From: Oscillospiraceae bacterium
Lineage (GTDB): Bacteria; Bacillota; Clostridia; Oscillospirales; Ruminococcaceae
Assembly (NCBI GenBank): GCA_030533325.1
Contig: JAUNJJ010000002.1
Location: 1 to 64,000, forward strand
DNA length: 64,000 bases
Direction: 5' to 3'
The notes below the pieces were generated by a model. The model ran no database searches. It had not been told where the DNA came from and was given only the letters and a program-made list of their open reading frames with translations. Below are positions 36,488 through 44,513 of the stretch, piece after piece (positions within the stretch are counted from its first letter, which is position 1; each line of letters begins with the position of its first letter). The translations under genes and the position numbers were made by a program.

Positions 36488-38482
36488 TCAGTAGCTTTTT
36501 TTGAAGAGTGCCTTTACGCCACGTTTAATCTTTGTGAATATGCCTACATGATATTCCTTAAACAGAGCCTTAATCTGACGGTCATGCTCCTTCTGCTCCT
36601 GCGGTGTACGCTGTATCGGAGGTTCCTTAGGCATAACATAAACTTTTTTCTTCTTTTTAGTGATTTTCCTTACAAAACGCTTTGTCTTCTGCAGAATATT
36701 CGGTGCGTACTTTTCATAGATTACTTTCATCTGTGCCGCTTCAGCCATATCAAGCTCATGCTGTTTTTTGGCGGCAGCTTCGGCGGCGATACGCTCCGGC
36801 AGCATAGGGTGGTCGGTATCACCTTCCCGGATGACAGCACCATCTTTTCTTATCAGAGAAATCATTCGTCTGATATTTCGCCTTATTACGTGGACAGGAA
36901 CTCTGGAATACTCAGCATATATCTCCTCAAAGTCTTTCTTTTCAAGTTCAGCTCGCATGGCTTTAAGCTTTTCGGCACGTGCCTTTTCTCTTTCTTCACG
37001 TTCGTGACGTTCTGAATCATTTTCGGTCTTTCTTGGAACATTTTCAGACGATGCCGGTCCTGATTCTTCAGTGATTATGCGCTGAATTTCTTCACGTTCA
37101 GCCTCAAGGCGTTCTTTTTCTTCCTGCTCTCTGCGTTCAGCTTCAAGACGTTCTTTCGCCTCCTGCTCTCTGCGTTCGGCTTCGAGACGCTCACGTTCTT
37201 CCTGTTCCCTGCGTTCCTGCTCGGCTTTTTCAAGAGCACGAAGTCTCTCCTCTTCCTGCCTTCTTTCTTCCTCGAGTCTTCTCTTTTCCTCTTCCTCCTC
37301 ACGCCGTCTCTTTTCCTCTGCGATTCTCTCAGCCTCAATTCTGCGGCGCTTTTCCTCTTCCAGATATTCTCTTTCAACAACGATTATCCTGTCTATTTCC
37401 GCAAGGACAGCATCTGCATCATCAGGAAGCTGCTGTGTAAGTGCATCAGGTGCACTGGCTTTTGAGGAATAATCAGACTCATATTCTTCAGGAACTGAAC
37501 TGTCCAGCCTTTTTAGTATTTTAGGAGCTGAAGCCTTTCCTTTTTTTATTTTGAGCGTTTCCAGCCCTTCTTCATTTTCACGGGTGAATGAACGAAAGAG
37601 CATCAGGTTAAGAATGTTCAGACTGCAGAGATCCTGAATATATTTTTCATCCGGTTTCTGTGCAGAATCAGAAACGCTTATTTCATATCCGGCTTTGTCA
37701 TAGCTTTCGATAAACTGCCAGAGCACGAGACAGGCCTTGAGATCAACGTTTTTGGTTATTGCATTGGTCCTCATTACCGGTGGTCTGATATAATTATTAC
37801 CCATCTGCTGACAGAAGTGCGATGCCTTGTAACTGTTGATAATCTCTCTGAGTTTTTCAACACGTTCCCACATGGTCTGGCCGTTTTCGCCCCTTGTTTC
37901 AAGAGAATCCACTGTTTCTATCCTGAGTGACAGATTCATTTTTTTTCCTTCGCCGGCACTGAGCGAGGTATTGTAGTCCATAACATAGACTTCTTCATCC
38001 CTGGAAACAGTTTTCAGTTTCTCATATCTTCTTGTGATAAATATGAAGAGTCTGTCGATAAGTGTATTGACAAACTTGTTCTCATATGTCATCATACTTT
38101 CTTCCTTGTGTACATTCAGTACCTTGGAAGGAGTTATTTTCCCCGTTACCGGATCAACACTCTGGATAAGATCCGTATGCTGTGCAAGATGCTTAACAGA
38201 CTCTACGGTTATCTTTTTTGAAAGTGCAACAGGAACTATTTCCTCTACATTTTCAACGGTCTTACGAGGGTTTCTCATAACATTATCGACATGAACAAGG
38301 CCCTTTTCAATTGCCTCAACCCAGTTGAGATCAATCATTTTTTCCATCATCTTATGGTTAAGGGAGATGGTGCTGCCCGCCTTTGAGTTCAGCATAAGGT
38401 ATTTGTCATACATTTCGTCGCCGCTGAACTGACCAATCACGTCAATATAATTTTTATACCAGTCCCCGTATAACTGACTCAT
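36488..38482 (-). CDS. Coiled-coil protein, possibly DUF2357/McrC-like, paired with the AAA+ ATPase
   Basis: A 664-residue cytoplasmic protein without signal peptide. The first 340 residues are globular (SMMTYENKFVNTLIDRLFIF, KASHFCQQM, RPPVMRTNAITKN) and recall the DUF2357 part found with McrB-like ATPases. This is a memory-based match and not certain. Residues about 375-500 form a long, charged coiled coil with 13-residue repeats. The C-terminus is basic (TKRFVRKITKKKKKVY, TKIKRGVKALFKK). No PD-(D/E)XK motif is evident. It is the next gene after the McrB-like ATPase, 77 bp downstream, and the two probably form one complex. Confidence 0.65.
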   Translation of the reverse strand: MSQLYGDWYKNYIDVIGQFSGDEMYDKYLMLNSKAGSTISLNHKMMEKMIDLNWVEAIEKGLVHVDNVMRNPRKTVENVEEIVPVALSKKITVESVKHLAQHTDLIQSVDPVTGKITPSKVLNVHKEESMMTYENKFVNTLIDRLFIFITRRYEKLKTVSRDEEVYVMDYNTSLSAGEGKKMNLSLRIETVDSLETRGENGQTMWERVEKLREIINSYKASHFCQQMGNNYIRPPVMRTNAITKNVDLKACLVLWQFIESYDKAGYEISVSDSAQKPDEKYIQDLCSLNILNLMLFRSFTRENEEGLETLKIKKGKASAPKILKRLDSSVPEEYESDYSSKASAPDALTQQLPDDADAVLAEIDRIIVVEREYLEEEKRRRIEAERIAEEKRRREEEEEKRRLEEERRQEEERLRALEKAEQERREQEERERLEAERREQEAKERLEAERREQEEKERLEAEREEIQRIITEESGPASSENVPRKTENDSERHEREEREKARAEKLKAMRAELEKKDFEEIYAEYSRVPVHVIRRNIRRMISLIRKDGAVIREGDTDHPMLPERIAAEAAAKKQHELDMAEAAQMKVIYEKYAPNILQKTKRFVRKITKKKKKVYVMPKEPPIQRTPQEQKEHDRQIKALFKEYHVGIFTKIKRGVKALFKKSY
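37090..37215 (-). repeat. 39-bp coding tandem repeat in the coiled coil
   Basis: About three imperfect copies of a 39-bp unit encode (K/R)ERLEAERREQE(A/E). The repeat gives near-perfect heptad-like spacing of Glu, Arg and Leu and could change copy number by slippage or recombination, altering coil length. Confidence 0.75.
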
Positions 38483-38559
38483 TTTATCCCCACCTGTCGA
38501 TCAGCAGATACGCCGTAAATAAGCGATATATCTGCCGTTTGTTACTGTGCATTATGCTG

Positions 38560-40152
38560 TTAATAGAGTTTACGGAGTCTTTCAAGATATGCAATGGATT
38601 CCTTCATTGAATTTTTTCCGAAAGATTTCTGAAGATATGTACAGAGCTCCTTAAGTTCATCTCTCAGCATAGCAAGGTTAAGAGATTCAAATTTTCTGAA
38701 TATCTTTGTCGCAAGTACATAGTCAACCCCGTCAAGTTCTTCTCCTCCGCATGCAACATAAACCGGTACAAACAGGTTCATCTGCTTTATGATACGGTTA
38801 CCGAATGCAACTCTCAGTTTTTCGATTACCCACAGGTCAAGAAGCTGTATCTTTCTTAGTGTGTCCTGACTTATAGGATTCATCTTAAAAGCTTCATTGA
38901 AAAGTTCGTTCAGATGACTGAAACTGAGATTCATCGGCGGTGTGTCAGGTGCATCAAATGCCACGCCCTTGGAGTCGAGGTTTATCGGCTGGGCACGGTC
39001 ATACACCTTATCGGAAATAGCAAATGTGGAGTCATCGTTATTGGCTGTTCCGATGTACCAGATATTCTGCGGAATCTTCAGCATTCCCTTGTCAAGATTT
39101 ACCGGGTCGGTGCTCCAGACGTTCGGCACAAGGTCGAGCTTCCATTCGTCAGCATTCGGCATTTCGAGTATGGAGAGCATTTCTGCGAAGTAATACTCGA
39201 CACGTGCGATATTCATTTCGTCGAGCAGTATAAAGTTTACATCATCGTTATAGGATGATGAATAAATTCTTTTCAGAACTTCAGTTTCGTTGAAGTTCTT
39301 TGTAAATTCATTGAAATATCCGAAAAGTTCGGTTCTGTCACGCCATGACGGCTGAACAGATGCGATAGTTGTATCCTTGTGCATGAATTTTCCGAAAGAG
39401 TACGGGAGAGAAGTCTTACCTGTACCGGAAATACCCTGAAGGATAATGAGCTTTGTTGATGCCATACCTGCAATAAAGAGCCTTATTGTTTTTATGTCAT
39501 AGTAAAGCTTCATTCTGGAGCAGGCAAAGTTTCTGTACGCTTCACATATTCCTGCCAGATCAATCGAGTTGTCGTATTCAGGCGGCTGATAGGTCTTGTA
39601 AAAATTATCGACTTCGATGAGTTTTGAAAATCTTATATCATTTGTATGTATTATACCGTCATTTGTTGTCTGTACTGAAGCCTCTGCCGCTGCACCGTCA
39701 GAAACACCTTCAGAAAAGCCCTCCTGAGAAACGGGAAGTCCTGCAGCGGCAGCGAAAGCACCTGACTGCGGAATTCCTATCTGGGCTACTTTCATAGCCA
39801 TGATTTCATCCTTTTCTCTTGTTAGTTTTAAGACCTGTCTCTGCAGGGTGCCGAGTTCCTCTATAATATCTTCATTGCTGACGATTGAGTGTCTGAATCT
39901 CAGATATTTTCTGAATGAAAGTATTAATATCGCTGCGATAATCACAAAAATCGCTGCAACAATGATTATTGACAATATGGAAAGTATCCAGTCGGTAATC
40001 CTAAAATCCACCGAGTGTGCCTTGAAAATATCTATGTAGTTCTTGATATTGAATATCTGCTTTAATCCGTCCCACAGGCCTCCGAAAATGTATCCGAATC
40101 CTTTAAGTATTTCGGATATAAATACAAAAAACCATTTCAGGAATCCGTCCAT
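38560..40152 (-). CDS. Membrane-anchored McrB-like AAA+ ATPase (dynein-related AAA_5)
   Basis: A 530-residue protein. Hydrophobic segments near residues 5-27 and 52-81 anchor it; a short coiled segment (NEDIIEELGTLQRQVLKL) and a low-complexity linker follow. The AAA+ module begins near 230: Walker A GISGTGKT (240-247), Walker B FILLDEMN (307-314), and sensor region IGTANNDDSTFAISDKVYDRA, laid out like the GTMNxADRS block of McrB. Unlike McrB it has no DNA-recognition domain and sits at the membrane. Its position between a SipW peptidase and the coiled-coil protein suggests a role in assembling or extruding the surface polymer. Confidence 0.82.
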   Translation of the reverse strand: MDGFLKWFFVFISEILKGFGYIFGGLWDGLKQIFNIKNYIDIFKAHSVDFRITDWILSILSIIIVAAIFVIIAAILILSFRKYLRFRHSIVSNEDIIEELGTLQRQVLKLTREKDEIMAMKVAQIGIPQSGAFAAAAGLPVSQEGFSEGVSDGAAAEASVQTTNDGIIHTNDIRFSKLIEVDNFYKTYQPPEYDNSIDLAGICEAYRNFACSRMKLYYDIKTIRLFIAGMASTKLIILQGISGTGKTSLPYSFGKFMHKDTTIASVQPSWRDRTELFGYFNEFTKNFNETEVLKRIYSSSYNDDVNFILLDEMNIARVEYYFAEMLSILEMPNADEWKLDLVPNVWSTDPVNLDKGMLKIPQNIWYIGTANNDDSTFAISDKVYDRAQPINLDSKGVAFDAPDTPPMNLSFSHLNELFNEAFKMNPISQDTLRKIQLLDLWVIEKLRVAFGNRIIKQMNLFVPVYVACGGEELDGVDYVLATKIFRKFESLNLAMLRDELKELCTYLQKSFGKNSMKESIAYLERLRKLY

Positions 40153-40190
40153 AAGTAATCTCCCTGTTTCCCTGTAAAATTATCAGTTTA

Positions 40191-40859
40191 TCATTCCTTT
40201 ACAGAATCATCTTCGTTTTCTTTATTTTTCTGCTGTGCCAGGTATTCCTCTATAGCCCGGCGTTTAATTTCCTCTTCGTCAAGCACATGTGCTGCCGGCC
40301 TTCGTATCTCAACTATAACCACTATAAATTTATAGAGTTCAAAGAGGAAGAACAGAGCCATAGGTATAAGTATGCATATGAAAAATCCGGTTTTTGTCCT
40401 CAGAAATCTCATTGCACTGCCGAACCGGCTTATTTTCACACCGGTCCACTGACCTATGATGTCTCCCGGATAAACCTCTATGGTGTCCTCAGTCGGATTG
40501 TTATCACCCTTTGTCACATAGCTTATGTTCCAGTCATGTTCGTTGACTTTGATGATACGGTGCGTATTTTTTACTCTCTTACCGTCGATTATTGTCCAAA
40601 AAGTGATTACGTCTCCTTCATTCAGGTCTTTTATATCATCTATATCTCTGGAAATTATCAGGTCATTTTTACTGAATGCCGGTTTCATAGAATCAGATTC
40701 GACTGTCAGCGGAATGTATCCCAGCAGGTTCGGCACTCCGTTGTTTCTGTCTGAAGTAAATACCAGAATAGTTACAAGTAATGCAAATATCAGTATTATC
40801 CAGGCTGCTGCATTTAAAATAAATGTAAAGGCTTTTTTAACTATATGATTATGCTCCAT
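40191..40859 (-). CDS. ER-type signal peptidase I (SipW-like), second copy
   Basis: A 222-residue Ser/His signal peptidase: S57 in VESDSMKPAF, H100 in KNTHRIIKV, and SYVTKGDNNPTED. There are N- and C-terminal membrane helices and a basic-acidic tail. It is distinct in sequence from the copy at 35.8 kb, so the two may have different substrates. The ATG at 40859 follows AAGGG; a TTG start at 40913, coupled to the preceding stop, would add 18 charged residues and cannot be excluded. Confidence 0.9.
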   Translation of the reverse strand: MEHNHIVKKAFTFILNAAAWIILIFALLVTILVFTSDRNNGVPNLLGYIPLTVESDSMKPAFSKNDLIISRDIDDIKDLNEGDVITFWTIIDGKRVKNTHRIIKVNEHDWNISYVTKGDNNPTEDTIEVYPGDIIGQWTGVKISRFGSAMRFLRTKTGFFICILIPMALFFLFELYKFIVVIVEIRRPAAHVLDEEEIKRRAIEEYLAQQKNKENEDDSVKE

Positions 40860-40913
40860 TGAGTTTTCCCTTTCGCGTTTTTTTACTTTTTGTGCACGGT
40901 GAATCTTAACCAA

Positions 40914-41675
40914 TCATGTATCTTCGACTATCTTAAAATTCATTCCCAGTTTTATCGTTCCTCCGACTATATTGTCAAGGCAGTCGGGATCATTGCCCTC
41001 GAGCCATATGACCACGGTGTACTTGTCCTTCGCACCCGGTTCGAATTCTGTTGTTTTGGTGGTCATGATCACGGTGGAGGATTCAAACTCATAATCACAG
41101 TCACTCTCTATGCCGCTGCCGTCTGATTTTGTCTTACCGTAAACAGCCTTTTCGCCGTTTTTATAAACAGCAACTCTGATAGCCTCATCCACTCCGCCTT
41201 TAACACTGTCTATGTTCATTTTGCCGTTATATGTCAAAGTATCGTCGCCGGCGTTTATAAGATAAAAAGTATATGCTATGTAATTTTCCCCGTTATGCGC
41301 ACCGTTTATCTTATCAACATTGTCAGCTATATCGAGTCCGCTGATATTTGTCATATCATAAAGAATATCAGCATTTAAAACGGCTGTGGACTTCTCGTAT
41401 TCCGGAGTTTCCGAAAGTGTCAGTCCCTGATTTATCATGTCGTACTTATTGACCCTTACGGTATACGCACCGAATTTTTCATAAAAATATGAGAAAGCAT
41501 ATGCAACAGCTATGATAGATGTAAGTATCGTTGCCAGCACACCGAGAAAACGCATAACAAGTTTATGACGCCTTGCCTCTTTTGCAGTACGCCGGAGTGT
41601 TATTATATCAGTACCCCTGCTGACGTCATTGCTTTCGGCGGCGTTTTCTTCGTTGTTTATTTTATTTTTCTTCAA
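40914..41675 (-). CDS. TasA/camelysin-like membrane-anchored protein
   Basis: A 253-residue protein with a basic N-terminal region of about 40 residues, one hydrophobic helix (VLATILTSIIAVAYAFSYFY) and a beta-rich extracytoplasmic domain. The domain shares blocks such as IRVAVYKNGE and VIWLEGNDPDC with the secreted protein at 58.5-59.7 kb, so the two have the same fold. It begins at TTG, 9 bp after AAGGGG; the first ATG would fall just before the helix. It may be an anchor or minor fibre subunit cleaved by the adjoining SipW enzyme. Confidence 0.72.
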   Translation of the reverse strand: MKKNKINNEENAAESNDVSRGTDIITLRRTAKEARRHKLVMRFLGVLATILTSIIAVAYAFSYFYEKFGAYTVRVNKYDMINQGLTLSETPEYEKSTAVLNADILYDMTNISGLDIADNVDKINGAHNGENYIAYTFYLINAGDDTLTYNGKMNIDSVKGGVDEAIRVAVYKNGEKAVYGKTKSDGSGIESDCDYEFESSTVIMTTKTTEFEPGAKDKYTVVIWLEGNDPDCLDNIVGGTIKLGMNFKIVEDT

Positions 41676-41723
41676 AGCCCCTTCTCCAATCCATACATAA
41701 ATTTACAAAAAGTAAAGCTCCGT

Positions 41724-42491
41724 TCAGTCACTGGACTTCTTCCTTACAAACCTTTCCAGCATGTAATTTCCGGCGTAATCTCCCGTGTAAAATGAGCACT
41801 CAAGGTCATACAGCTTTGCAGTCTGTTCCGACGATGAAACCCCGTCAGCAACAGGTTCGGCATCCAGTTCACTGATAAAAGAAATTATTGACTTTACACA
41901 TGAGTCTGAACGTTCACTTACACCGAGCATATCGGTAAGCCGGCTGTCGAGCAGGATATAATCAAGTTCGAAGTCTGCAAGTTTCATAAGAGGAAATCCG
42001 TCGCCTCCGACTCCCGGAAGCATGAAGTGAAAGCCGCGTTTGCGCATATTCCTTATAGATTCGGCACAGCAACCGTCTTCTTCATAAAGAAGAGAAACGG
42101 GGAGTTCAAAGCAAATGTTTTCAGGAAATATGCTGTATTCCCCGATAATTTCGGAGACAGTTTTCTGACAGTCATTTTTCCTCAGCAGTCTCAGCGGCAT
42201 ATACATGGAACACCATTTGAAATCTATCCCGCGTTCCGAAAACTTTTCAGAAGCCTGTATCAGCTGAACAAGCGCAAGGCTGAATACGGAAATACACCGG
42301 TCCGTACTGTCCAGGACACTGAGATATCTGTCCGGCATCATCGTTCCCATATTCGGGGAATTGAGCCGCATATTTGTACGGTAAAATGCCTGACCGTCGT
42401 CATCAGTACGGCGTATTGCACGATACATAAGTTCTATGGCTCTTACACCGTCGATTGTTATGCTTTCTCGTATCTTTGATCTGTCCGACAT
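41724..42491 (-). CDS. Degenerate EAL-domain protein
   Basis: A 255-residue protein that follows the EAL fold. FYRTNMRLNSPNMGTMMPDR aligns with the ExLxRW-PxxGxxxPxxF start. MLPGVGGDGFPLMKLADFEL aligns with DDFGTGYSSLxxL, and EPVADGVSSSEQTAKL with VVAEGVETxEQ. The catalytic EAL glutamate and the metal-binding Asp pair are replaced (TNM and PG), so hydrolysis is very unlikely. It may bind c-di-GMP as a receptor or act by protein contact. It is the first gene of the distal fibre-locus transcript, behind a GGGGGGAT site. Confidence 0.78.
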   Translation of the reverse strand: MSDRSKIRESITIDGVRAIELMYRAIRRTDDDGQAFYRTNMRLNSPNMGTMMPDRYLSVLDSTDRCISVFSLALVQLIQASEKFSERGIDFKWCSMYMPLRLLRKNDCQKTVSEIIGEYSIFPENICFELPVSLLYEEDGCCAESIRNMRKRGFHFMLPGVGGDGFPLMKLADFELDYILLDSRLTDMLGVSERSDSCVKSIISFISELDAEPVADGVSSSEQTAKLYDLECSFYTGDYAGNYMLERFVRKKSSD

Positions 42492-42511
42492 TTTATCCCC
42501 CCATTTTCTGA

Positions 42512-42547
42512 TTCAGCAGTGATACAGATGGCTGTATTCCTGCTGAA
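42512..42547 (-). other. Intercistronic hairpin
   Basis: TTCAGCA pairs with TGCTGAA (outer stem) and ATACAG with CTGTAT (inner stem). It lies between the ATPase/nuclease gene stop and the EAL-like gene start. No good T tract follows, so it may be a weak terminator, attenuator or operator. Confidence 0.5.
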
Positions 42548-42557
42548 AATTGAAGTT

Positions 42558-44165
42558 TTATTTAACTATTCGTTCGATTTTACAGGTATGTTCGTTAGTT
42601 TTGCTGTTGTAACTGATTCCTGCCAGAACTATCTCGCCACAGTGATCTGCGAGTATCGCAGGATAATTATTCTTTTTGATCTGATTTATTGCAGTGTTAG
42701 CTGTTTCGTCCCATTTCAGCTCGACCACCAGAGCAGGAAGTGCCGTATCGCTTTTCGGAATATATACCACATCAGCTAATCCTTTGCCGCTCGGCAGTTC
42801 CTCGACTTTCATATAGCGGTCAACACACACAATGTATGCAAACTTAACAACGTATCGGAGCGACTGCTCGTTATTATAATATGATGGAGCATAGTTTGTT
42901 TCCCTGATTTTTTTGATAGTTTCGGCAACAGCATCACTGTTTCCTGCAAGCGTATCTGACAGCAGTTTCTCAGACTGCATAATAAGAGCAGCAAGATTTG
43001 AATGCTGAGGTTCTTCCAGCAGTTCATTAAATTCCGTCCGTACTTCTTCGTTTGGTATACGCACGCGACAGGTACCCTTATCATATGCAAGATAACCAAG
43101 ATGTACAAGCAAAGTAAGCACATCATCTTCTGAATTAAAAGTCTGGAAGTCATTATTAAATCTGCTTACATTTACTTTTATTCTTTCACCCGCTATTAAT
43201 TTTAGAATATTGGTCTCAAGTGCACTTTTCTGTCCGTTATTTTTTTGAATCTGGACGTTGATAAATGATAAAAGAGGGTCGGCAGCAGAAGTTTGCTTCC
43301 AGTACGATCCATATTCTCTGCTTTTCATCGCCATCATAACAGAATACGGATTGTATATGGATTCTGCTTTTTCAAAGGAATATCCATCGTACCATCTCTT
43401 AGCTTCATCAAAATCCATTTTATTTCGTGCGCAAAGATCACGGACTTCCTTTTCGGTAAAACCTGTATATTCCGCAAATTCTGCAGGATTCAGTATCGGG
43501 TATTCCCTGAAATCGGATATTGCAGACTGCGAACCATCCTTTTTGACAGGCAGAATACCAGTCATATATGCTGCTGCAACAGTTTTTTCTGTAAAATTAC
43601 CGTTTTTAAACCATTCTCTCAGAAGATTCAGATATGCTGTTTGTGTAACGTTATCGTTCTTAGCTTCACGTATCACAACATCCCATTCGTCTATTATAAA
43701 CACAAACTTTTTTTCTGTAAGTTCAACATATTTTTTCAGACACTCTGAAACTCTGGATATTTCAGAAAGTTCGGGATTATCAGCAACCAGTTCACTTCTT
43801 ATAGTTTCTGCTATATCATTTGCCACATCTTTTATACTGTGCTTCTGCCGTTTCAGTTCCGACATAAATGAGGCAACGTCAAGATATATCACATTATATT
43901 TGTTGATGTGTTCCTCGTAACTTATATCTTTACTGATCTTTAATTTCTCAAATAATTTATGGGAATCACAGGTGTGATCGTAATATGCACATAACATCCG
44001 TGCAGCATAGGATTTTCCAAAACGGCGGGGACGGCTGATACAAATCAGGCTGTCTTCGGTATCAACCCGACCGTTGATGAGCGCAATCAATCCCGTTTTA
44101 TCAATATAATCGGTTTTCAGTATTCTTCCAAAGCTGCTATTACCGGGGTTCAGATATGTTCCCAT
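42558..44165 (-). CDS. AAA-ATPase-like/PD-(D/E)XK (DUF1703) protein
   Basis: A 535-residue protein of the AAA-ATPase_like plus PDDEXK_9 family. The N-terminal domain has YIDKTGLIALINGR, the P-loop SRPRRFGKSYAARM, and Walker B region KFVFIIDEWDVVI. The C-terminal nuclease-like domain shows YIPKSDTALPALVVELKW, with the ExK-type core, and INQIKKNNYPA. Its biological role is unknown. It is common in multiple copies in Bacteroides and Clostridia. It has its own promoter and interrupts the fibre locus. The ATG at 44165 lies 8 bp after GGAGG. Confidence 0.88.
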   Translation of the reverse strand: MGTYLNPGNSSFGRILKTDYIDKTGLIALINGRVDTEDSLICISRPRRFGKSYAARMLCAYYDHTCDSHKLFEKLKISKDISYEEHINKYNVIYLDVASFMSELKRQKHSIKDVANDIAETIRSELVADNPELSEISRVSECLKKYVELTEKKFVFIIDEWDVVIREAKNDNVTQTAYLNLLREWFKNGNFTEKTVAAAYMTGILPVKKDGSQSAISDFREYPILNPAEFAEYTGFTEKEVRDLCARNKMDFDEAKRWYDGYSFEKAESIYNPYSVMMAMKSREYGSYWKQTSAADPLLSFINVQIQKNNGQKSALETNILKLIAGERIKVNVSRFNNDFQTFNSEDDVLTLLVHLGYLAYDKGTCRVRIPNEEVRTEFNELLEEPQHSNLAALIMQSEKLLSDTLAGNSDAVAETIKKIRETNYAPSYYNNEQSLRYVVKFAYIVCVDRYMKVEELPSGKGLADVVYIPKSDTALPALVVELKWDETANTAINQIKKNNYPAILADHCGEIVLAGISYNSKTNEHTCKIERIVK

Positions 44166-44210
44166 CAGAATCACCTCCGTGATGACGAAACATTACAGAC
44201 CTTCCATTTT

Positions 44211-44239
44211 ATTATACTCCAAAGTTAGCGAAATTGCAA
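44211..44239 (-). promoter_or_regulatory. Promoter of the AAA/PD-(D/E)XK gene
   Basis: On the minus strand TTGCAA (44234-44239) and TATAAT (44211-44216) are 17 bp apart. The rest of the 340-bp gap up to the terminator at 44440 shows nothing I can name. Confidence 0.7.
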
Positions 44240-44439
44240 GGGAATAGAGTGAGTTTGATGAAAATATATTACGAAATGACAATATCAACAATACTGCAAA
44301 ATCTTAAATTATATTACATACTCTTTTCAGATAAACGTAATGTATGTTTGATTTGTTTCTCTGTGTAATATACATTCTGATACGTAATGATTTTTTTGCT
44401 GGATACAGCACACGGTAAAGTACAGGAATAAAAGAAGAG

Positions 44440-44482
44440 CGGCTGTGAGTAGTAGAGTGATTCTACCGTTCACGGCCGCTTT
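44440..44482. terminator. Terminator after the giant secreted protein gene
   Basis: A stem of about 15 bp (AGCGGCTGTGA-GTAG with CTAC-CGTTCACGGCCGCT, one bulge) is followed on the minus strand by TCTTCTTTTA and on the plus strand by TTGTTGTTTTTG. It separates the giant-gene transcript from the AAA/PD-(D/E)XK gene. Confidence 0.85.
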
Positions 44483-44513
44483 GTTGTTTTTGTTTAAACT
44501 CTTTATGCTGCTC

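Noticed and set aside
36488..40152. A McrBC restriction system
   Set aside because: The ATPase is membrane-anchored and has no DNA-recognition domain, the partner lacks a visible nuclease motif, and the genes sit among secretion genes.
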